In this document: positions 8,465 to 17,451 of the stretch, piece after piece
Layout of the letters: the number at the start of each line of letters is the position of its first letter
How positions within the stretch are numbered: position 1 is the stretch's first letter
From: Mycolicibacterium chubuense NBB4
GTDB lineage: Bacteria > Actinomycetota > Actinomycetes > Mycobacteriales > Mycobacteriaceae
Length of the DNA: 64,000 nt
Direction: 5' to 3'
Assembly: GCF_000266905.1 (NCBI RefSeq)
Contig: NC_018027.1
Span: forward strand, 1,736,001 to 1,800,000
Notes under the pieces: model-generated
What the model was told of the DNA's origin: nothing
Seen by the model: only the letters and a program-made list of their open reading frames with translations
Database searches by the model: none
Position numbers and translations under genes: made by a program

Positions 8465-10081
8465 ATGGATGTCACGGTCGGAGAGGTCATCGATCTGCCC
8501 GTCGTGCAGCGCGGTTCGCCGGAGGTCTTGAGTGCGTGCCGGTGGGGCGACCCGATCCGCTGGTTGCACGTCGGAGAGGTCGCCGACCTGTCTTCGCTGC
8601 TGCAGGGCGGTGAGCTCGTGCTGACCACCGGGGTCGGGCTGGGCCGCGCGCCGCGGCGCTATCTGCAGGGCCTGGCCGATGCGGGCGCCCTCGGCGTCGT
8701 CGTCGAGTTGGGGACTGCCCTGACGGAGCTCCCGGATGCGGTGACTGACCTGGCCAGGCAACTCGATCTCGCGCTCGTCGCGCTGCACCGGCAGGTCAGA
8801 TTCGTCGACGTGACCGAGGCCGTCCATCGCCGCATCGTCGCCGAACAGTACGAGGAGGTCGCCTTCGATCGACGGGTGCACGAAGCCTTCACCGAACTGA
8901 GCATGAAGCGCGCTTCGGTCGCCGGGATCGTCGACGCGGCCGCCAGGATCCTCGAATTGCCGGTCGTCCTCGAGGATCTCGCGCACCAGGCGATCGCGGT
9001 GTCGGCGAGCGGCGCCGAGACGGCCACGCTGCTCGACGACTGGGAGCTCAGGTCGCGTCGCGCGCCGACGGGTGCCGGCGGCGCCGAACACTGGGTGCTC
9101 ACCCCGGTCGGCCCGCGCGGCGAGGAGTGGGGCCGGCTGATTGTGCCGACGGCCGCGGACAATCGCGCGCGGGTGCTGATGGTGCTGGAGCGGGCATCGG
9201 CGGCGCCGGCGTTGAACCGCATGATCGAACGCAGCCGCAGCGGCCTGCACCAGCAGGCGCAGAGCGGGTTGATCGACGACGTGGTGCAGGGCCGGATCTC
9301 CGACGAACGCGAGGCCGCCGCGCGGGCGCACGCGCTGGGGCTCAGGAAGGCGACGCGCTACTTTCCCGTCGTGGTGCGTGTCGAGAGATCCGGCGCGGCG
9401 ACCGATCCTGTTGCCGTGCAACGTCGTAACGTCGTTCTACTCGACGCCGTCGCGCACACCGTCAACGCCGCCGGGCACACCGGCTTGTTCTCCAGTCGCC
9501 GTGACGGGGAGATCGCCGCGTTGCTCGCCGTGACCGCCGGGCGCACCGGAGCGGACAAAGCCCTGGCCGACATCGGTGAGCGCCTGCGACACGACCTGCG
9601 CCGGGTCGCCGGGGTGACGCGGTCGGTCTGTGCGGTCGCCGCGGCCGAAGCCGAGATCACCGAGGCGATCCGGGGACTGGCGGAGGCCGGCCATGTCGCC
9701 GAGGTGGCTCTCGCGATGCCGGACAGCCCTCGGCGGTACTTCCGCGCGTCCGATGTCCGGCTGCGCGGGCTGATGACACTGCTGCGTGACGACCCGCGCG
9801 TCCAACGGTTCGCCGAGACCGAACTCAAGCCGCTGCTCGACCGCGGGGTGCCGGCCGACGTCGAGATCCTGCGCGAATACCTCAGTCTCGCAGGCAACAA
9901 GGCCGCGCTGGCGCAGCGGTTGCACATCAGCCGGCCCGCGCTCTACAAGCGGTTGGCCACCATCGCGGAGACGTTGGGCGTCGACCTCGACGACGCCGAA
10001 TCCATGACGTCGCTGGCCGTGGCGCTGATGGTGTTCGATGCGCGGCGGCGCATCGAACCCGCCAGCCTGCCCGACAACTGA
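8465..10081 (+). CDS. PucR-family transcriptional regulator
   Basis: A 538-residue regulator with the PucR-type N-terminal domain (residues about 1-125, TVGEVIDLPVVQRGSPEVLS and a LLQGGELVLTTG motif), a GAF/GGDEF-like middle and the C-terminal PucR HTH (LREYLSLAGNKAALAQRLHI near residue 480, followed by RPALYKRLATI). Such proteins activate amine, purine, proline or GABA catabolism in response to a metabolite. It is divergent from the mmsA-aminotransferase operon, its likely target, and converges on the permease gene with 13 bp between stops. Confidence 0.9.
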   Translation: MDVTVGEVIDLPVVQRGSPEVLSACRWGDPIRWLHVGEVADLSSLLQGGELVLTTGVGLGRAPRRYLQGLADAGALGVVVELGTALTELPDAVTDLARQLDLALVALHRQVRFVDVTEAVHRRIVAEQYEEVAFDRRVHEAFTELSMKRASVAGIVDAAARILELPVVLEDLAHQAIAVSASGAETATLLDDWELRSRRAPTGAGGAEHWVLTPVGPRGEEWGRLIVPTAADNRARVLMVLERASAAPALNRMIERSRSGLHQQAQSGLIDDVVQGRISDEREAAARAHALGLRKATRYFPVVVRVERSGAATDPVAVQRRNVVLLDAVAHTVNAAGHTGLFSSRRDGEIAALLAVTAGRTGADKALADIGERLRHDLRRVAGVTRSVCAVAAAEAEITEAIRGLAEAGHVAEVALAMPDSPRRYFRASDVRLRGLMTLLRDDPRVQRFAETELKPLLDRGVPADVEILREYLSLAGNKAALAQRLHISRPALYKRLATIAETLGVDLDDAESMTSLAVALMVFDARRRIEPASLPDN

Positions 10082-10094
10082 CCGCGCCGGACGG

Positions 10095-11522
10095 TTACTC
10101 CGCAGCCGCCGACGACAGGGACCGAGACGGCCGCCACGCCAGGAAGCCGACGATCAACCCGACGAACGGTATCGCTGCGAGGATGGTGCTCAGCGTCGCG
10201 CTTCCGCCGGTGACCAACGTGAAATTCGACAACACCAGCCAGAGGCTGCCGAGCAGACCGAGCACCGCCAGCGCGGGTGCGATCCGCGTCGCCCACAGTC
10301 GATTCGGCACGCGGTCGCGGTTACGCAGGAAGAAGACGAGCACCGCGATCGAGGTGGTGAGCATCAGCACCACCATGCCGACGGTGGCGATTCCCGCCAT
10401 CGAACCGAAGACCCCGACGAGCGGATCGATGCCGAGGATCGCGAGCACACCGACGATGATCGCGGCGGTGACGGTCTGCACCACCGAGGAGAACGACGGC
10501 GACGCATGGTCGTCGTGGACCTTCGCGAGTCTCGCGGGCAGCAGTCCCTTTCCGGCCAGCACGAACTGGTAGCGGGCGATCACGTTGTGGAACGACAGCA
10601 CGCACGCGAACAGACTGGTCAGCAGCAACACGTTGACGATGTCCCGGCCGACGGTTCCCAGCATGTCGCCGGTGGTGTCGAGCAGCATGTTGCCGTCCCC
10701 GTCGAGAGTCCGTTGCGCCACGGCGCTCACCTGATCGGGTCCGATCGCAACGACGAAGGCCCACACGGTGATCGCGTAGAACGCGCCGATGATGACGACC
10801 GCGGCGTAGGTCGCGCGGGGGATCGTCCGCTCCGGATCGCGTGCCTCATCGCGGAAGACGGCGGTGGCCTCGAACCCGATGAACCCCGTCAGCGCGAACA
10901 GGATGGCGATGCCGATGGTGCCCTGGGTGAAGACGCCGGGATCGAAGGAGGCGAAGGTGACCCCCGCGGGACTCGGCTTGGCGACCATCACGACGTCGAG
11001 AATGACGACGATGCCGATCTCGAGAGCCAGTGCCACACCGAGCACTTTGGCGCTCAACTCGATGTGCCGGTAGCCGAGCACGGCGACGATCGCCAGCACC
11101 GCGAACGAATAGACAGGCCAGGGGAGTTCGGGTCCGTGGTAGTGCGCCACGGTGTCGGAGATGGCCCAGCCGATGTATCCGTAGATGCCGATCTGTATCG
11201 CGGTATAGGCGATCAGCGCCACGACGGCGATGCCCTTGCCCATGCGTTCACCCAGGCCGACCGTCACGTAGGAGAAGAAGGCGCCGGCCTCGGGGACGTA
11301 GGGCGTCATCGTCACGAACCCGATGCTGAAGACGAGCAGCACGAGCGCGGCGATCACGAAACCGACCGGTGCCCCCGCGCCGTTGCCGAGCCCCATCGCC
11401 AGTGGCATGTTGCCGCCGATCACGGTGAGCGGTGCGGCCGCCGCGACGACCATGAAGACGATGCCGACGGGGCCGAGGCGCCCGGTGAGGCGCCGTCCCT
11501 CGGTGTTGGTGGTCGTGGTCAT
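10095..11522 (-). CDS. APC-family amino acid permease
   Basis: A 475-residue inner-membrane transporter with about 12 hydrophobic segments and the APC-superfamily opening GRLGPVGIVFMVVAAAAPLT near the N-terminus, plus FIGFEATAVFRDEARDPERTIPRA, the conserved TM6-loop region. It imports an amino acid or a short amide compound. Its ATG overlaps the stop of the peptidase gene (ATGA), so peptidase and permease are co-translated. The context suggests uptake of beta-amino acids or small peptides that feed the aminotransferase. Confidence 0.88.
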   Translation of the reverse strand: MTTTTNTEGRRLTGRLGPVGIVFMVVAAAAPLTVIGGNMPLAMGLGNGAGAPVGFVIAALVLLVFSIGFVTMTPYVPEAGAFFSYVTVGLGERMGKGIAVVALIAYTAIQIGIYGYIGWAISDTVAHYHGPELPWPVYSFAVLAIVAVLGYRHIELSAKVLGVALALEIGIVVILDVVMVAKPSPAGVTFASFDPGVFTQGTIGIAILFALTGFIGFEATAVFRDEARDPERTIPRATYAAVVIIGAFYAITVWAFVVAIGPDQVSAVAQRTLDGDGNMLLDTTGDMLGTVGRDIVNVLLLTSLFACVLSFHNVIARYQFVLAGKGLLPARLAKVHDDHASPSFSSVVQTVTAAIIVGVLAILGIDPLVGVFGSMAGIATVGMVVLMLTTSIAVLVFFLRNRDRVPNRLWATRIAPALAVLGLLGSLWLVLSNFTLVTGGSATLSTILAAIPFVGLIVGFLAWRPSRSLSSAAAE

Positions 11523-12628
11523 GAGATCTCCTGGGGTCGAGGGGCCGAGAGTGCTTGCCGCAGCAGATCGTGGTCCAGCGCGTGAGCGGTGAAACCGTTG
11601 CGGCCGGTCATGGTGGTGGCGGCGATCATCGCGTTGACGATGGCCTCTTCGGTGGCTTCGATCGTCAGATCGAACAGCCGGGTCATCAGCTGCGGCGCGA
11701 CCATCCGCAGCGGGACCTCGGGCCGCGACGTGGCGGGGTCTTCGTCCCAGGCATACGGCGGGATGCCGCGGTTTCCGGTGGCGAAGGCGAGCATCAGGTC
11801 TCCGCTGTACTGCTCGCCGGTTCCGCCGAGCCGACTCACGGCCAGCGCGGAACGTTGCGCCAGCCGCGTGCACTGGTGGGGGAGCAGCGGGGCGTCGGTC
11901 GCGACGATGACGATGATCGAGCCCGAGCCGGGTTCGTATCGGGCGGGCAGGTCGGGCAACGGAACCTCCGACGGCCCGATCAGTTCGCCGACCGGCACAC
12001 CGTTGATCCGGAGCCGCTCGCGCCGGCCGTGGTTGGCCTGGACCAGGACCCCGACCGTGTAGCGACCGCCGGCCGTGTCGGTGATGCGCGACGCGGTCCC
12101 GATGCCGCCCTTGAAGCCGTGACAGATCATGCCGGTCCCGCCCCCGACGTTGCCTTCGGCGGGTGGCGCGCCCGTTGCGTCGTCCAGCGCCGAGCGCACG
12201 TGTTCGGGCCGCACGTGGAAGCCGTTGATGTCGTTGAGCAGCCCGTCGTAGGTCTCGCCGACCACGGGCAGCGACCAGTACAGGCCTTCACCGCGGGCAC
12301 GCACCTGGGCTGCCACCAGTTCGTCGCGGACGACGCCGACGCTGTGCGTGTTGGTCAGCCCGATGGCGCTGGTGAGCTCGCCCGATTCGCGGATCCATTC
12401 CAGTCCGGTGAGCTCGCCGCTGCCGTTGAGGCGGTGCGAGCCGGCGAACACCGGCTCGGTCCAGATGTCGTCGTGCGGCACCACGACCGTGACGCCGGTG
12501 TGCACGGCCGGAGGTCCGTCGGCGTCGAGGGTGGTGTGCCCGACCCGCACCCCCGCGACGTCGGTGATGGCATTGTCCGGCCCGGTGGGGTGTTCACCGA
12601 TGACCACGCCGAGATCTCTGGCCCGCAT
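11519..12628 (-). CDS. S58-family aminopeptidase (DmpA/BapA type)
   Basis: A 369-residue P1-family Ntn-type peptidase. DmpA and the beta-aminopeptidases BapA belong here; the precursor cleaves itself at a Gly-Ser bond and the new N-terminal Ser is the nucleophile. The matching site is Gly236-Ser237 in PGSGSIIVIVATDAPLLPHQ. GLTNTHSVGVVRDE and the GNVGGGTGM segment are also family marks. There is no signal peptide, so it acts in the cytoplasm. It is the first gene of the operon with the permease, facing a TetR gene across a long inverted repeat. D-aminopeptidase or L-aminopeptidase activity is equally possible from sequence. Confidence 0.88.
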   Translation of the reverse strand: MRARDLGVVIGEHPTGPDNAITDVAGVRVGHTTLDADGPPAVHTGVTVVVPHDDIWTEPVFAGSHRLNGSGELTGLEWIRESGELTSAIGLTNTHSVGVVRDELVAAQVRARGEGLYWSLPVVGETYDGLLNDINGFHVRPEHVRSALDDATGAPPAEGNVGGGTGMICHGFKGGIGTASRITDTAGGRYTVGVLVQANHGRRERLRINGVPVGELIGPSEVPLPDLPARYEPGSGSIIVIVATDAPLLPHQCTRLAQRSALAVSRLGGTGEQYSGDLMLAFATGNRGIPPYAWDEDPATSRPEVPLRMVAPQLMTRLFDLTIEATEEAIVNAMIAATTMTGRNGFTAHALDHDLLRQALSAPRPQEIS

Positions 12629-12646
12629 TCACTCCACCTCGTTCCC

Positions 12647-12681
12647 GCATAGTTTTTTTCGTAAGTGGAAAAGAACTATGC
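12647..12681. promoter_or_regulatory. Long inverted repeat, probable TetR operator
   Basis: Arms GCATAGTTTTTTTC and GAAAAGAACTATGC match at 13 of 14 positions around a 7-bp spacer. It lies 18 bp upstream of the peptidase start and 77 bp upstream of the TetR start. The length and position are what is expected of a TetR dimer or dimer-pair site controlling both directions. Confidence 0.7.
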
Positions 12682-12758
12682 GCCCGTGTGACCCACGACG
12701 CAAGAGGAAGGGCAGAATTGGTCCATCGCTGACGTGCAGCAGAGGAGGTGGCGAGGGC

Positions 12759-13370
12759 GTGGGACGGCCGAACCGGCAGGTGGAGAGGCGCGGCGACATC
12801 ATGGACGCGGCGATCGGGCTCATCGAGCGCCACGACCTCGCCACGCTCAAGCTCGCCGACGTCGCCGCCGAACTCGGGCTCACCACCAATGCGGTGCGCT
12901 ACTACTTCAAGGACATGTCGCAGCTGCTCTCGGAGCTGGCGTTGCGTTCCGACACCCGCTTCTACGACGAGCGGCTCCGGCTCGGCACTCAGACCGACGA
13001 CCGGCGCGCGCAGCTGGCGATGACCATCGCGGCCGGCCTGCCGACCGGACCCGAGGATGCCGAGTGGCGCGCCATCTGGCGGGCGGTACTGGCCGCCGGC
13101 TTCGAGCTCGATGCGCGGCGCGATGTGCAAGGCATTTATCACCGGCAGGTGGGGCTGTACGCCGACGTGCTGACGGCGGGCGCAGAGGCGGGGACGTTCC
13201 GGCTGACCAGCGGCGCCCGCGACATCGCCATGACCCTGATGTCGATGGAGGACTATCTCGGATACCGCATCGTCGCGCGCGACCCGGAAGTGAGCCGAGC
13301 GACAGCGTTGCGGCTCATGCGTCAGTACGCCGAGCTGGCCACCGGAGCTGCGCTGCCCGAGACGGGATGA
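12759..13370 (+). CDS. TetR-family regulator of the peptidase-permease operon
   Basis: A 203-residue TetR-type protein. GDIMDAAIGLIERHDLATLK and VAAELGLTTNAVRYYFKDM make up the N-terminal HTH, followed by an all-helical ligand domain. GTG is chosen because AGAGGAGG stands about ten bases before it and the frame upstream lacks regulator homology. It faces the S58 peptidase gene and shares the inverted repeat, so it probably represses that operon; its ligand could be a beta-amino acid or peptide (inference). Confidence 0.85.
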   Translation: MGRPNRQVERRGDIMDAAIGLIERHDLATLKLADVAAELGLTTNAVRYYFKDMSQLLSELALRSDTRFYDERLRLGTQTDDRRAQLAMTIAAGLPTGPEDAEWRAIWRAVLAAGFELDARRDVQGIYHRQVGLYADVLTAGAEAGTFRLTSGARDIAMTLMSMEDYLGYRIVARDPEVSRATALRLMRQYAELATGAALPETG

Positions 13371-13548
13371 AAGTCGAGCCGATCGAGTGTTCTCACTGGC
13401 GGCGACAGAATCTGCTCAACATCCGCAATGCTGCCGAAAATGAATCTGCGCTGGTCGTGGCGGGAAGAAAGGCGTCACACTTCTTTTCCTGTCATGATCA
13501 ACTCAGCAGTATCCACAGTGCGAAGAAAGAAGAAAGAAGGACTGCAGC

Positions 13549-13842
13549 ATGAGCGCAGTTTTGACCCGCCGTCTGCCGCTCGTGGCCGGCGGAATCGCTC
13601 TGTCAGCCATGGTGTGGCTGGCCGGGTGCGGCTCCAACCAGAACAAGGCGCCCGAGACGTCCACCACCACCACGACGACCACGACGACGACGACCACTCC
13701 GATGACGACTCCGCCTCCTCCGCCGCCGGCGACACCGACGGAGAATGCGCCGCGGACCCCCGGTGGTAATCCGTTCACGACGATGTATCCGAACCCGAAC
13801 GACAACGGCCGGAACCCGAATGCACCGAGGGCGCCGCGCTGA
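13549..13842 (+). CDS. Small threonine/proline-rich lipoprotein
   Basis: A 97-residue exported lipoprotein. The signal peptide has RR near the start, a hydrophobic core and the lipobox W-L-A-G-C with Cys27 as the acylated residue. The mature part is low-complexity: a run of twelve consecutive Thr (residues 39-50), then a stretch of six Pro, and an Asn/Pro-rich tail, typical of a wall-spanning linker rather than an enzyme. AGAAGGACTGCAGC before the ATG supplies the ribosome-binding site. It precedes the sedolisin gene and may anchor or present something at the cell surface. Function unknown. Confidence 0.85.
   Translation: MSAVLTRRLPLVAGGIALSAMVWLAGCGSNQNKAPETSTTTTTTTTTTTTPMTTPPPPPPATPTENAPRTPGGNPFTTMYPNPNDNGRNPNAPRAPR
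13663..13698 (+). repeat. ACN trinucleotide run encoding poly-threonine
   Basis: Twelve consecutive codons are ACC, ACG or ACT within the lipoprotein gene. The imperfect triplet repeat can change length by slippage without shifting the frame, so the linker length may vary between strains. Confidence 0.8.
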
Positions 13843-15523
13843 ACCCAGCCGTGGTCACTGCAGTCCGCCTGCGGCCGGAACGGTCTCAGGCGGCCTTCAG
13901 TCAAGGCGAACCCGAGGGGCACGTCGCTTTTGGCCGCTGGTGGTCGTGAGTGCGCTGGTCGTGCTCACGTCCAGCGCCGGGCTGCCGCGTGCTCCGCTGA
14001 GCGCGGGGGCTCCCGGGGTGATCGGCGGCCCCTACGCCGATCTGCTGGCGGGTTCGACCGACCTCGGGCCCTCCCGCGACCGCACCGCGCAAGTCATCGT
14101 CGAGCTGCGCGGCCACGCTCGGCCTCAGGCCCTGCTGGGATGGGCTCACAGTCGGTCGCTGGACGTGCGGTGGAGCCCCGGTCGGCCCTGGGCGGTCATC
14201 GAGGGGGGCGCGCAGGCGATCGCCGGCGCGTTCGACGTCGAGGTCCACGATTTCCGCGGACGCCGGGGGCAGGTCTTCTACGCCTCGCGGCGCCAACCCG
14301 CGATCCCCGACGGTCTCGCCGACGAGGTGAGCGGACTCGGCCGGATACTGGGCTACACGCCCTACCGCGAATCGCAACCGTGGCCGCAGTTGCCGCTCGA
14401 CGTACCCGATCAGGGGCTGACACCCGCCGCGCTGCGCGCCACGTACCGGGCCGACAGGCTGTTCGCCGACGGGTACACCGGTAAGGGGCAGACGATCGTC
14501 ATCTTCGCGTTCGGCGGTTTCGACCAGGCCGATCTCGACACCTTCGCGACGACCTTCGGCCTGCCGAAGTTCACTCCGACGCTCGTCGGCGGACAGGCCG
14601 GCGACCCGGCCGCCGAGACGACGATGGATCTCTCGGTCGTCCACGCGATCGCACCCGATGCGCGGACCGTGGTGGTCAATGCGCGCCCGACGGTCGAGGG
14701 AGATGGCGCCTACGAGAAGATCGGCCGGATGATGGAAGACGCCGACCGCGCATTCCCCGGGGCCGTGTGGAGCTTCTCGATCAGCTGGGGTTGCGACAAG
14801 CTCATCACCGCAACGGATTTGGCGCCCGCGCGGTCGGCCCTGGTCGCCGCGCAAAGGAACGGCACCACGGCCTTCATGGCGAACGGGGATCTCGCCGGGC
14901 TGGAATGCAAGAGCGGTGATGACTGGTCGTCCGCGCCGGAGCGGGACAACATCGGCCTGAATTCGGTGGCCTCGCTGCCGGAGATGGTCAACGTCGGGGG
15001 TACCACGTTGTCCACCGAGGCCAACGGCGGCTGGCTGGGGGAGCAGGCCTGGTTCGACGTGCCGCTGTCGTTGGGCACCAGCGGCGGGGTGTCCGAATTG
15101 TTCGATATGCCCGCGTGGCAGCGAGGCGTCACCGACCACGTTGCGGCCGAACGAAACCCGGGCCGCCGGTTGACCCCGGATGTCGCGGCGGTGGCCGACC
15201 CGTTCACCGGGGTGAGGTTCTTCCTGCACGGCCAACCGACTGTCGGCGGCGGCACCTCTCAGGCGGCGCCGATCTGGGCGGGACTGGCGGCGGTCATGAA
15301 CCAGTACCTGCTGGCCGACGGCGGCCGTCCGCTGGGCGACCTCAATCCGCTGCTCTACCGCATCGCCACCGGCGCGCGGTTACCCGCCTTCCGGGATGTG
15401 ACGTTGGGCGGCAACGCTGTCGACGACGCCACGCCCGGCTACGACCTCGTCACCGGGCTCGGCACCCCCGACACGCAGAACCTCGCCGAGAACGTCCGCG
15501 ACCTCCAACGGGCGGCGCCATGA
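13820..15523 (+). CDS. Secreted S53 (sedolisin/kumamolisin) serine-carboxyl peptidase
   Basis: A 567-residue precursor. A basic stretch RRTRGARR and hydrophobic core near residue 40-60 form the export signal; a pro-kumamolisin-like domain follows, containing WAVIEGGAQAIAGAFDVEV. The catalytic domain holds the Glu/Asp pair in ETTMDLSVVHAIAPDA, SISWGCD near the oxyanion Asp, and the nucleophile Ser480 in GGGTSQAAPIWAGL, with the calcium-binding GYDLVTGLGTPD at the end. The enzyme should be an acid-acting endopeptidase outside the membrane. No good start exists between ATG 13820, which overlaps the lipoprotein gene by 23 bp, and the signal core; GTG 13940 would leave no n-region. Confidence 0.85.
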   Translation: MHRGRRAEPSRGHCSPPAAGTVSGGLQSRRTRGARRFWPLVVVSALVVLTSSAGLPRAPLSAGAPGVIGGPYADLLAGSTDLGPSRDRTAQVIVELRGHARPQALLGWAHSRSLDVRWSPGRPWAVIEGGAQAIAGAFDVEVHDFRGRRGQVFYASRRQPAIPDGLADEVSGLGRILGYTPYRESQPWPQLPLDVPDQGLTPAALRATYRADRLFADGYTGKGQTIVIFAFGGFDQADLDTFATTFGLPKFTPTLVGGQAGDPAAETTMDLSVVHAIAPDARTVVVNARPTVEGDGAYEKIGRMMEDADRAFPGAVWSFSISWGCDKLITATDLAPARSALVAAQRNGTTAFMANGDLAGLECKSGDDWSSAPERDNIGLNSVASLPEMVNVGGTTLSTEANGGWLGEQAWFDVPLSLGTSGGVSELFDMPAWQRGVTDHVAAERNPGRRLTPDVAAVADPFTGVRFFLHGQPTVGGGTSQAAPIWAGLAAVMNQYLLADGGRPLGDLNPLLYRIATGARLPAFRDVTLGGNAVDDATPGYDLVTGLGTPDTQNLAENVRDLQRAAP

Positions 15524-16713
15524 GCGACGACTCGCCGATCCCCATGACCGAGTGCCGGATATGCCGCGTCGACGTTCCCGCGGGCAACTTCTGCGGGCTG
15601 TGCGGCTGCCACCTCACACCACGGCGGTGGGAAGGGCCCGATTGGCTGCGCATCCGCAACTTCGGTGCCGCACCCGACGAGAGCGTGCTGTCGCCGTCAC
15701 TGGCCAGTTCGCTGTTCCCGCATCTGGCGCACCGCGGCGCGTTCCGCTGGGGGCTGGCCGCGATGGTGCTCCTGCTCGTGGGCTGCGCGCTGCTGCGGCT
15801 GCCCGCGGCGTTGATCGCGGTCGGCGTGCTGGGCATGCCCGCACTGTTCGTCATCTACCTGCGTGAAGCCGACGCGTTCCGCGATCTGCCGGGCCGCACA
15901 CTGGCGTTGACGACGGTGCTGGGATTGGCTCTGGGTATCGGCTGGGCGCTGCTCACCGGCGGCGAACTCGCTCGATCCTCCGGTGTCGCCCTGGGCGTCG
16001 GGGTCGCGGGGGCGCGGATGATGCGCGACGGCATCGCGATCCCGCTGGGTGGAGCGATTCTCATGCTGGTCCCCGCCATCGTCGTGCGGGTACTGGGGCC
16101 ACCGACGCGAGAAGCGTTGGACGGTTTCATGATCGGCGCCCTCGGCGCTCTGATGTTCACCGCGGCGGCGATGCTGACGCGCTTGATTCCCCAGCTCGGC
16201 ACCGGCGTGATCAGCAGCAGCCCGCTGAGCATCCTCGTCGTCGAGGCCGGAATCCGCGGAATCGCGGTGCCGTTGATCGCGGCGGCCACGGGCGGATTGA
16301 TCGGCGCCGCATTGTGGTTCGTCCGGCCGGAGAGCAAGAAGCATCAGCGGCCCGCAGTCGTGCGCCTCGTTCTCGTGTCGTTCGCGCTGGCGATCCTGCT
16401 GCTCGCCATCGCCCTGGGGATGATCGACGTGTCGCGCTCCCGGCAGTGGCTGATGCTGACGTTGTACCTGGTGGTATCCGCGGTGGCCGTGCTGTTGCTC
16501 CGGCTCAGTCTGCACCTGGCGCTGCTGCACGAGGCGCACGACGAGATCGCCGCGGACGAGCCGGTGCTGTGCCAGCACTGCGGACACGTGGTGCCCGACA
16601 TGGCCTTCTGCCCCGGCTGCGGAGTGGCCGCGCGCGCCTCGTCGCGGTCCTCGCGCGCGCTGCGCCGGACGGTGCGTCCGGCACGGGTCGACCCCGACGG
16701 CGAACAGCGTTGA
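15520..16713 (+). CDS. Polytopic membrane protein with two zinc ribbons
   Basis: A 397-residue protein with about nine or ten hydrophobic segments between residues 75 and 340. Zinc-ribbon CxxC pairs occur at both ends: CRICRVDVPAGNFCGLCGC near residue 8 and CQHCGHVVPDMAFCPGCG near residue 350, both expected on the cytoplasmic side. No catalytic motif of PrsW or rhomboid proteases is seen. It overlaps the sedolisin stop (ATGA) and the next gene overlaps it, so the three are made together. Possibly a membrane platform or regulator for the secreted protease; family not recognised. Confidence 0.75.
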   Translation: MSDDSPIPMTECRICRVDVPAGNFCGLCGCHLTPRRWEGPDWLRIRNFGAAPDESVLSPSLASSLFPHLAHRGAFRWGLAAMVLLLVGCALLRLPAALIAVGVLGMPALFVIYLREADAFRDLPGRTLALTTVLGLALGIGWALLTGGELARSSGVALGVGVAGARMMRDGIAIPLGGAILMLVPAIVVRVLGPPTREALDGFMIGALGALMFTAAAMLTRLIPQLGTGVISSSPLSILVVEAGIRGIAVPLIAAATGGLIGAALWFVRPESKKHQRPAVVRLVLVSFALAILLLAIALGMIDVSRSRQWLMLTLYLVVSAVAVLLLRLSLHLALLHEAHDEIAADEPVLCQHCGHVVPDMAFCPGCGVAARASSRSSRALRRTVRPARVDPDGEQR

Positions 16714-17435
16714 GCGCCACCACGTTCTTCCCGGGATATGCGGTTGCCGGGAATCACTACGAGGCGACACCCGCCCGCCGCACCTCCCACCGCGCGGTGC
16801 TGCTGATGTGGCTGCTCCCGGTGATCGTGGTGGGAGCCGTGCTCGCCTTCATCTCGGCGAGGACGACCGCGCCGTCGGTGCGCTACGTGTGTCCGCCGGA
16901 CTGCGGCCGGCCCCCGACCGGCACACCGGTCGCGATCAATCCGCGCTTCACCGCGCCGGACGGCTCGTTCTCGGTGTCCTACCCGGCCAGTGGCGCGGCG
17001 TATCAGATCACCACCCAATCCGACGGCGTCACCGCCGATTTCGTCGGCGGCGAGGGCGGGACACTGAGGCTCTTCAGCCTGCCCGCCGCGGGACGTGCAC
17101 CTCGCCAGATCGCCGCGGACCTGCTGGCCGACCACATTCCGGACGCACGGACCGCCTACGAGATCCCCAACACGATGGTCGGTTACCAGCCGGGGTACGG
17201 GGAGGTCATCGACTACTGGCCGCAGGGCTCCAGCAGCAGTTTCACCAGGATGCGCGTGATCGTCATGGTCGCGGTGAAGAACGACCTCGCGCTGGTCGCC
17301 TCCGCGGCCGGACCGTACCACCAGTTCGGACCCGACTTCGGGCCCGGAAAGCCGTCCGGCGCCAACGTGCAACTCGCGCTCGACATGGGTAAGTACGTCA
17401 ACAGTTTCTCGTGGCGGGGCGACCCCCCGCGCTGA
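16710..17435 (+). CDS. Single-pass membrane-anchored protein, unknown extracytoplasmic domain
   Basis: A 241-residue protein with an N-terminal cytoplasmic segment of about 35 residues, one transmembrane helix (LLPVIVVGAVLAFI) and a roughly 180-residue external domain containing a CPPDC motif just outside the membrane. The start is TTG overlapping the previous TGA; no other start fits. The external part looks like a mixed alpha/beta fold (FSVSYP, YQITTQSDGVTADF) but I recognise no family. It is the last gene of the lipoprotein-protease group and ends 16 bp from a convergent gene. Confidence 0.7.
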   Translation: MSATTFFPGYAVAGNHYEATPARRTSHRAVLLMWLLPVIVVGAVLAFISARTTAPSVRYVCPPDCGRPPTGTPVAINPRFTAPDGSFSVSYPASGAAYQITTQSDGVTADFVGGEGGTLRLFSLPAAGRAPRQIAADLLADHIPDARTAYEIPNTMVGYQPGYGEVIDYWPQGSSSSFTRMRVIVMVAVKNDLALVASAAGPYHQFGPDFGPGKPSGANVQLALDMGKYVNSFSWRGDPPR

Positions 17436-17451
17436 GTCGACGGGCGGGTGG

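Noticed and set aside
13663-13698. Short tandem repeat considered as CRISPR-like
   Set aside because: It is an in-frame codon run without spacers or cas genes.
15520-16713. PrsW-type or rhomboid intramembrane protease
   Set aside because: No EExxK-type or GxSx catalytic motifs were found in the membrane helices.
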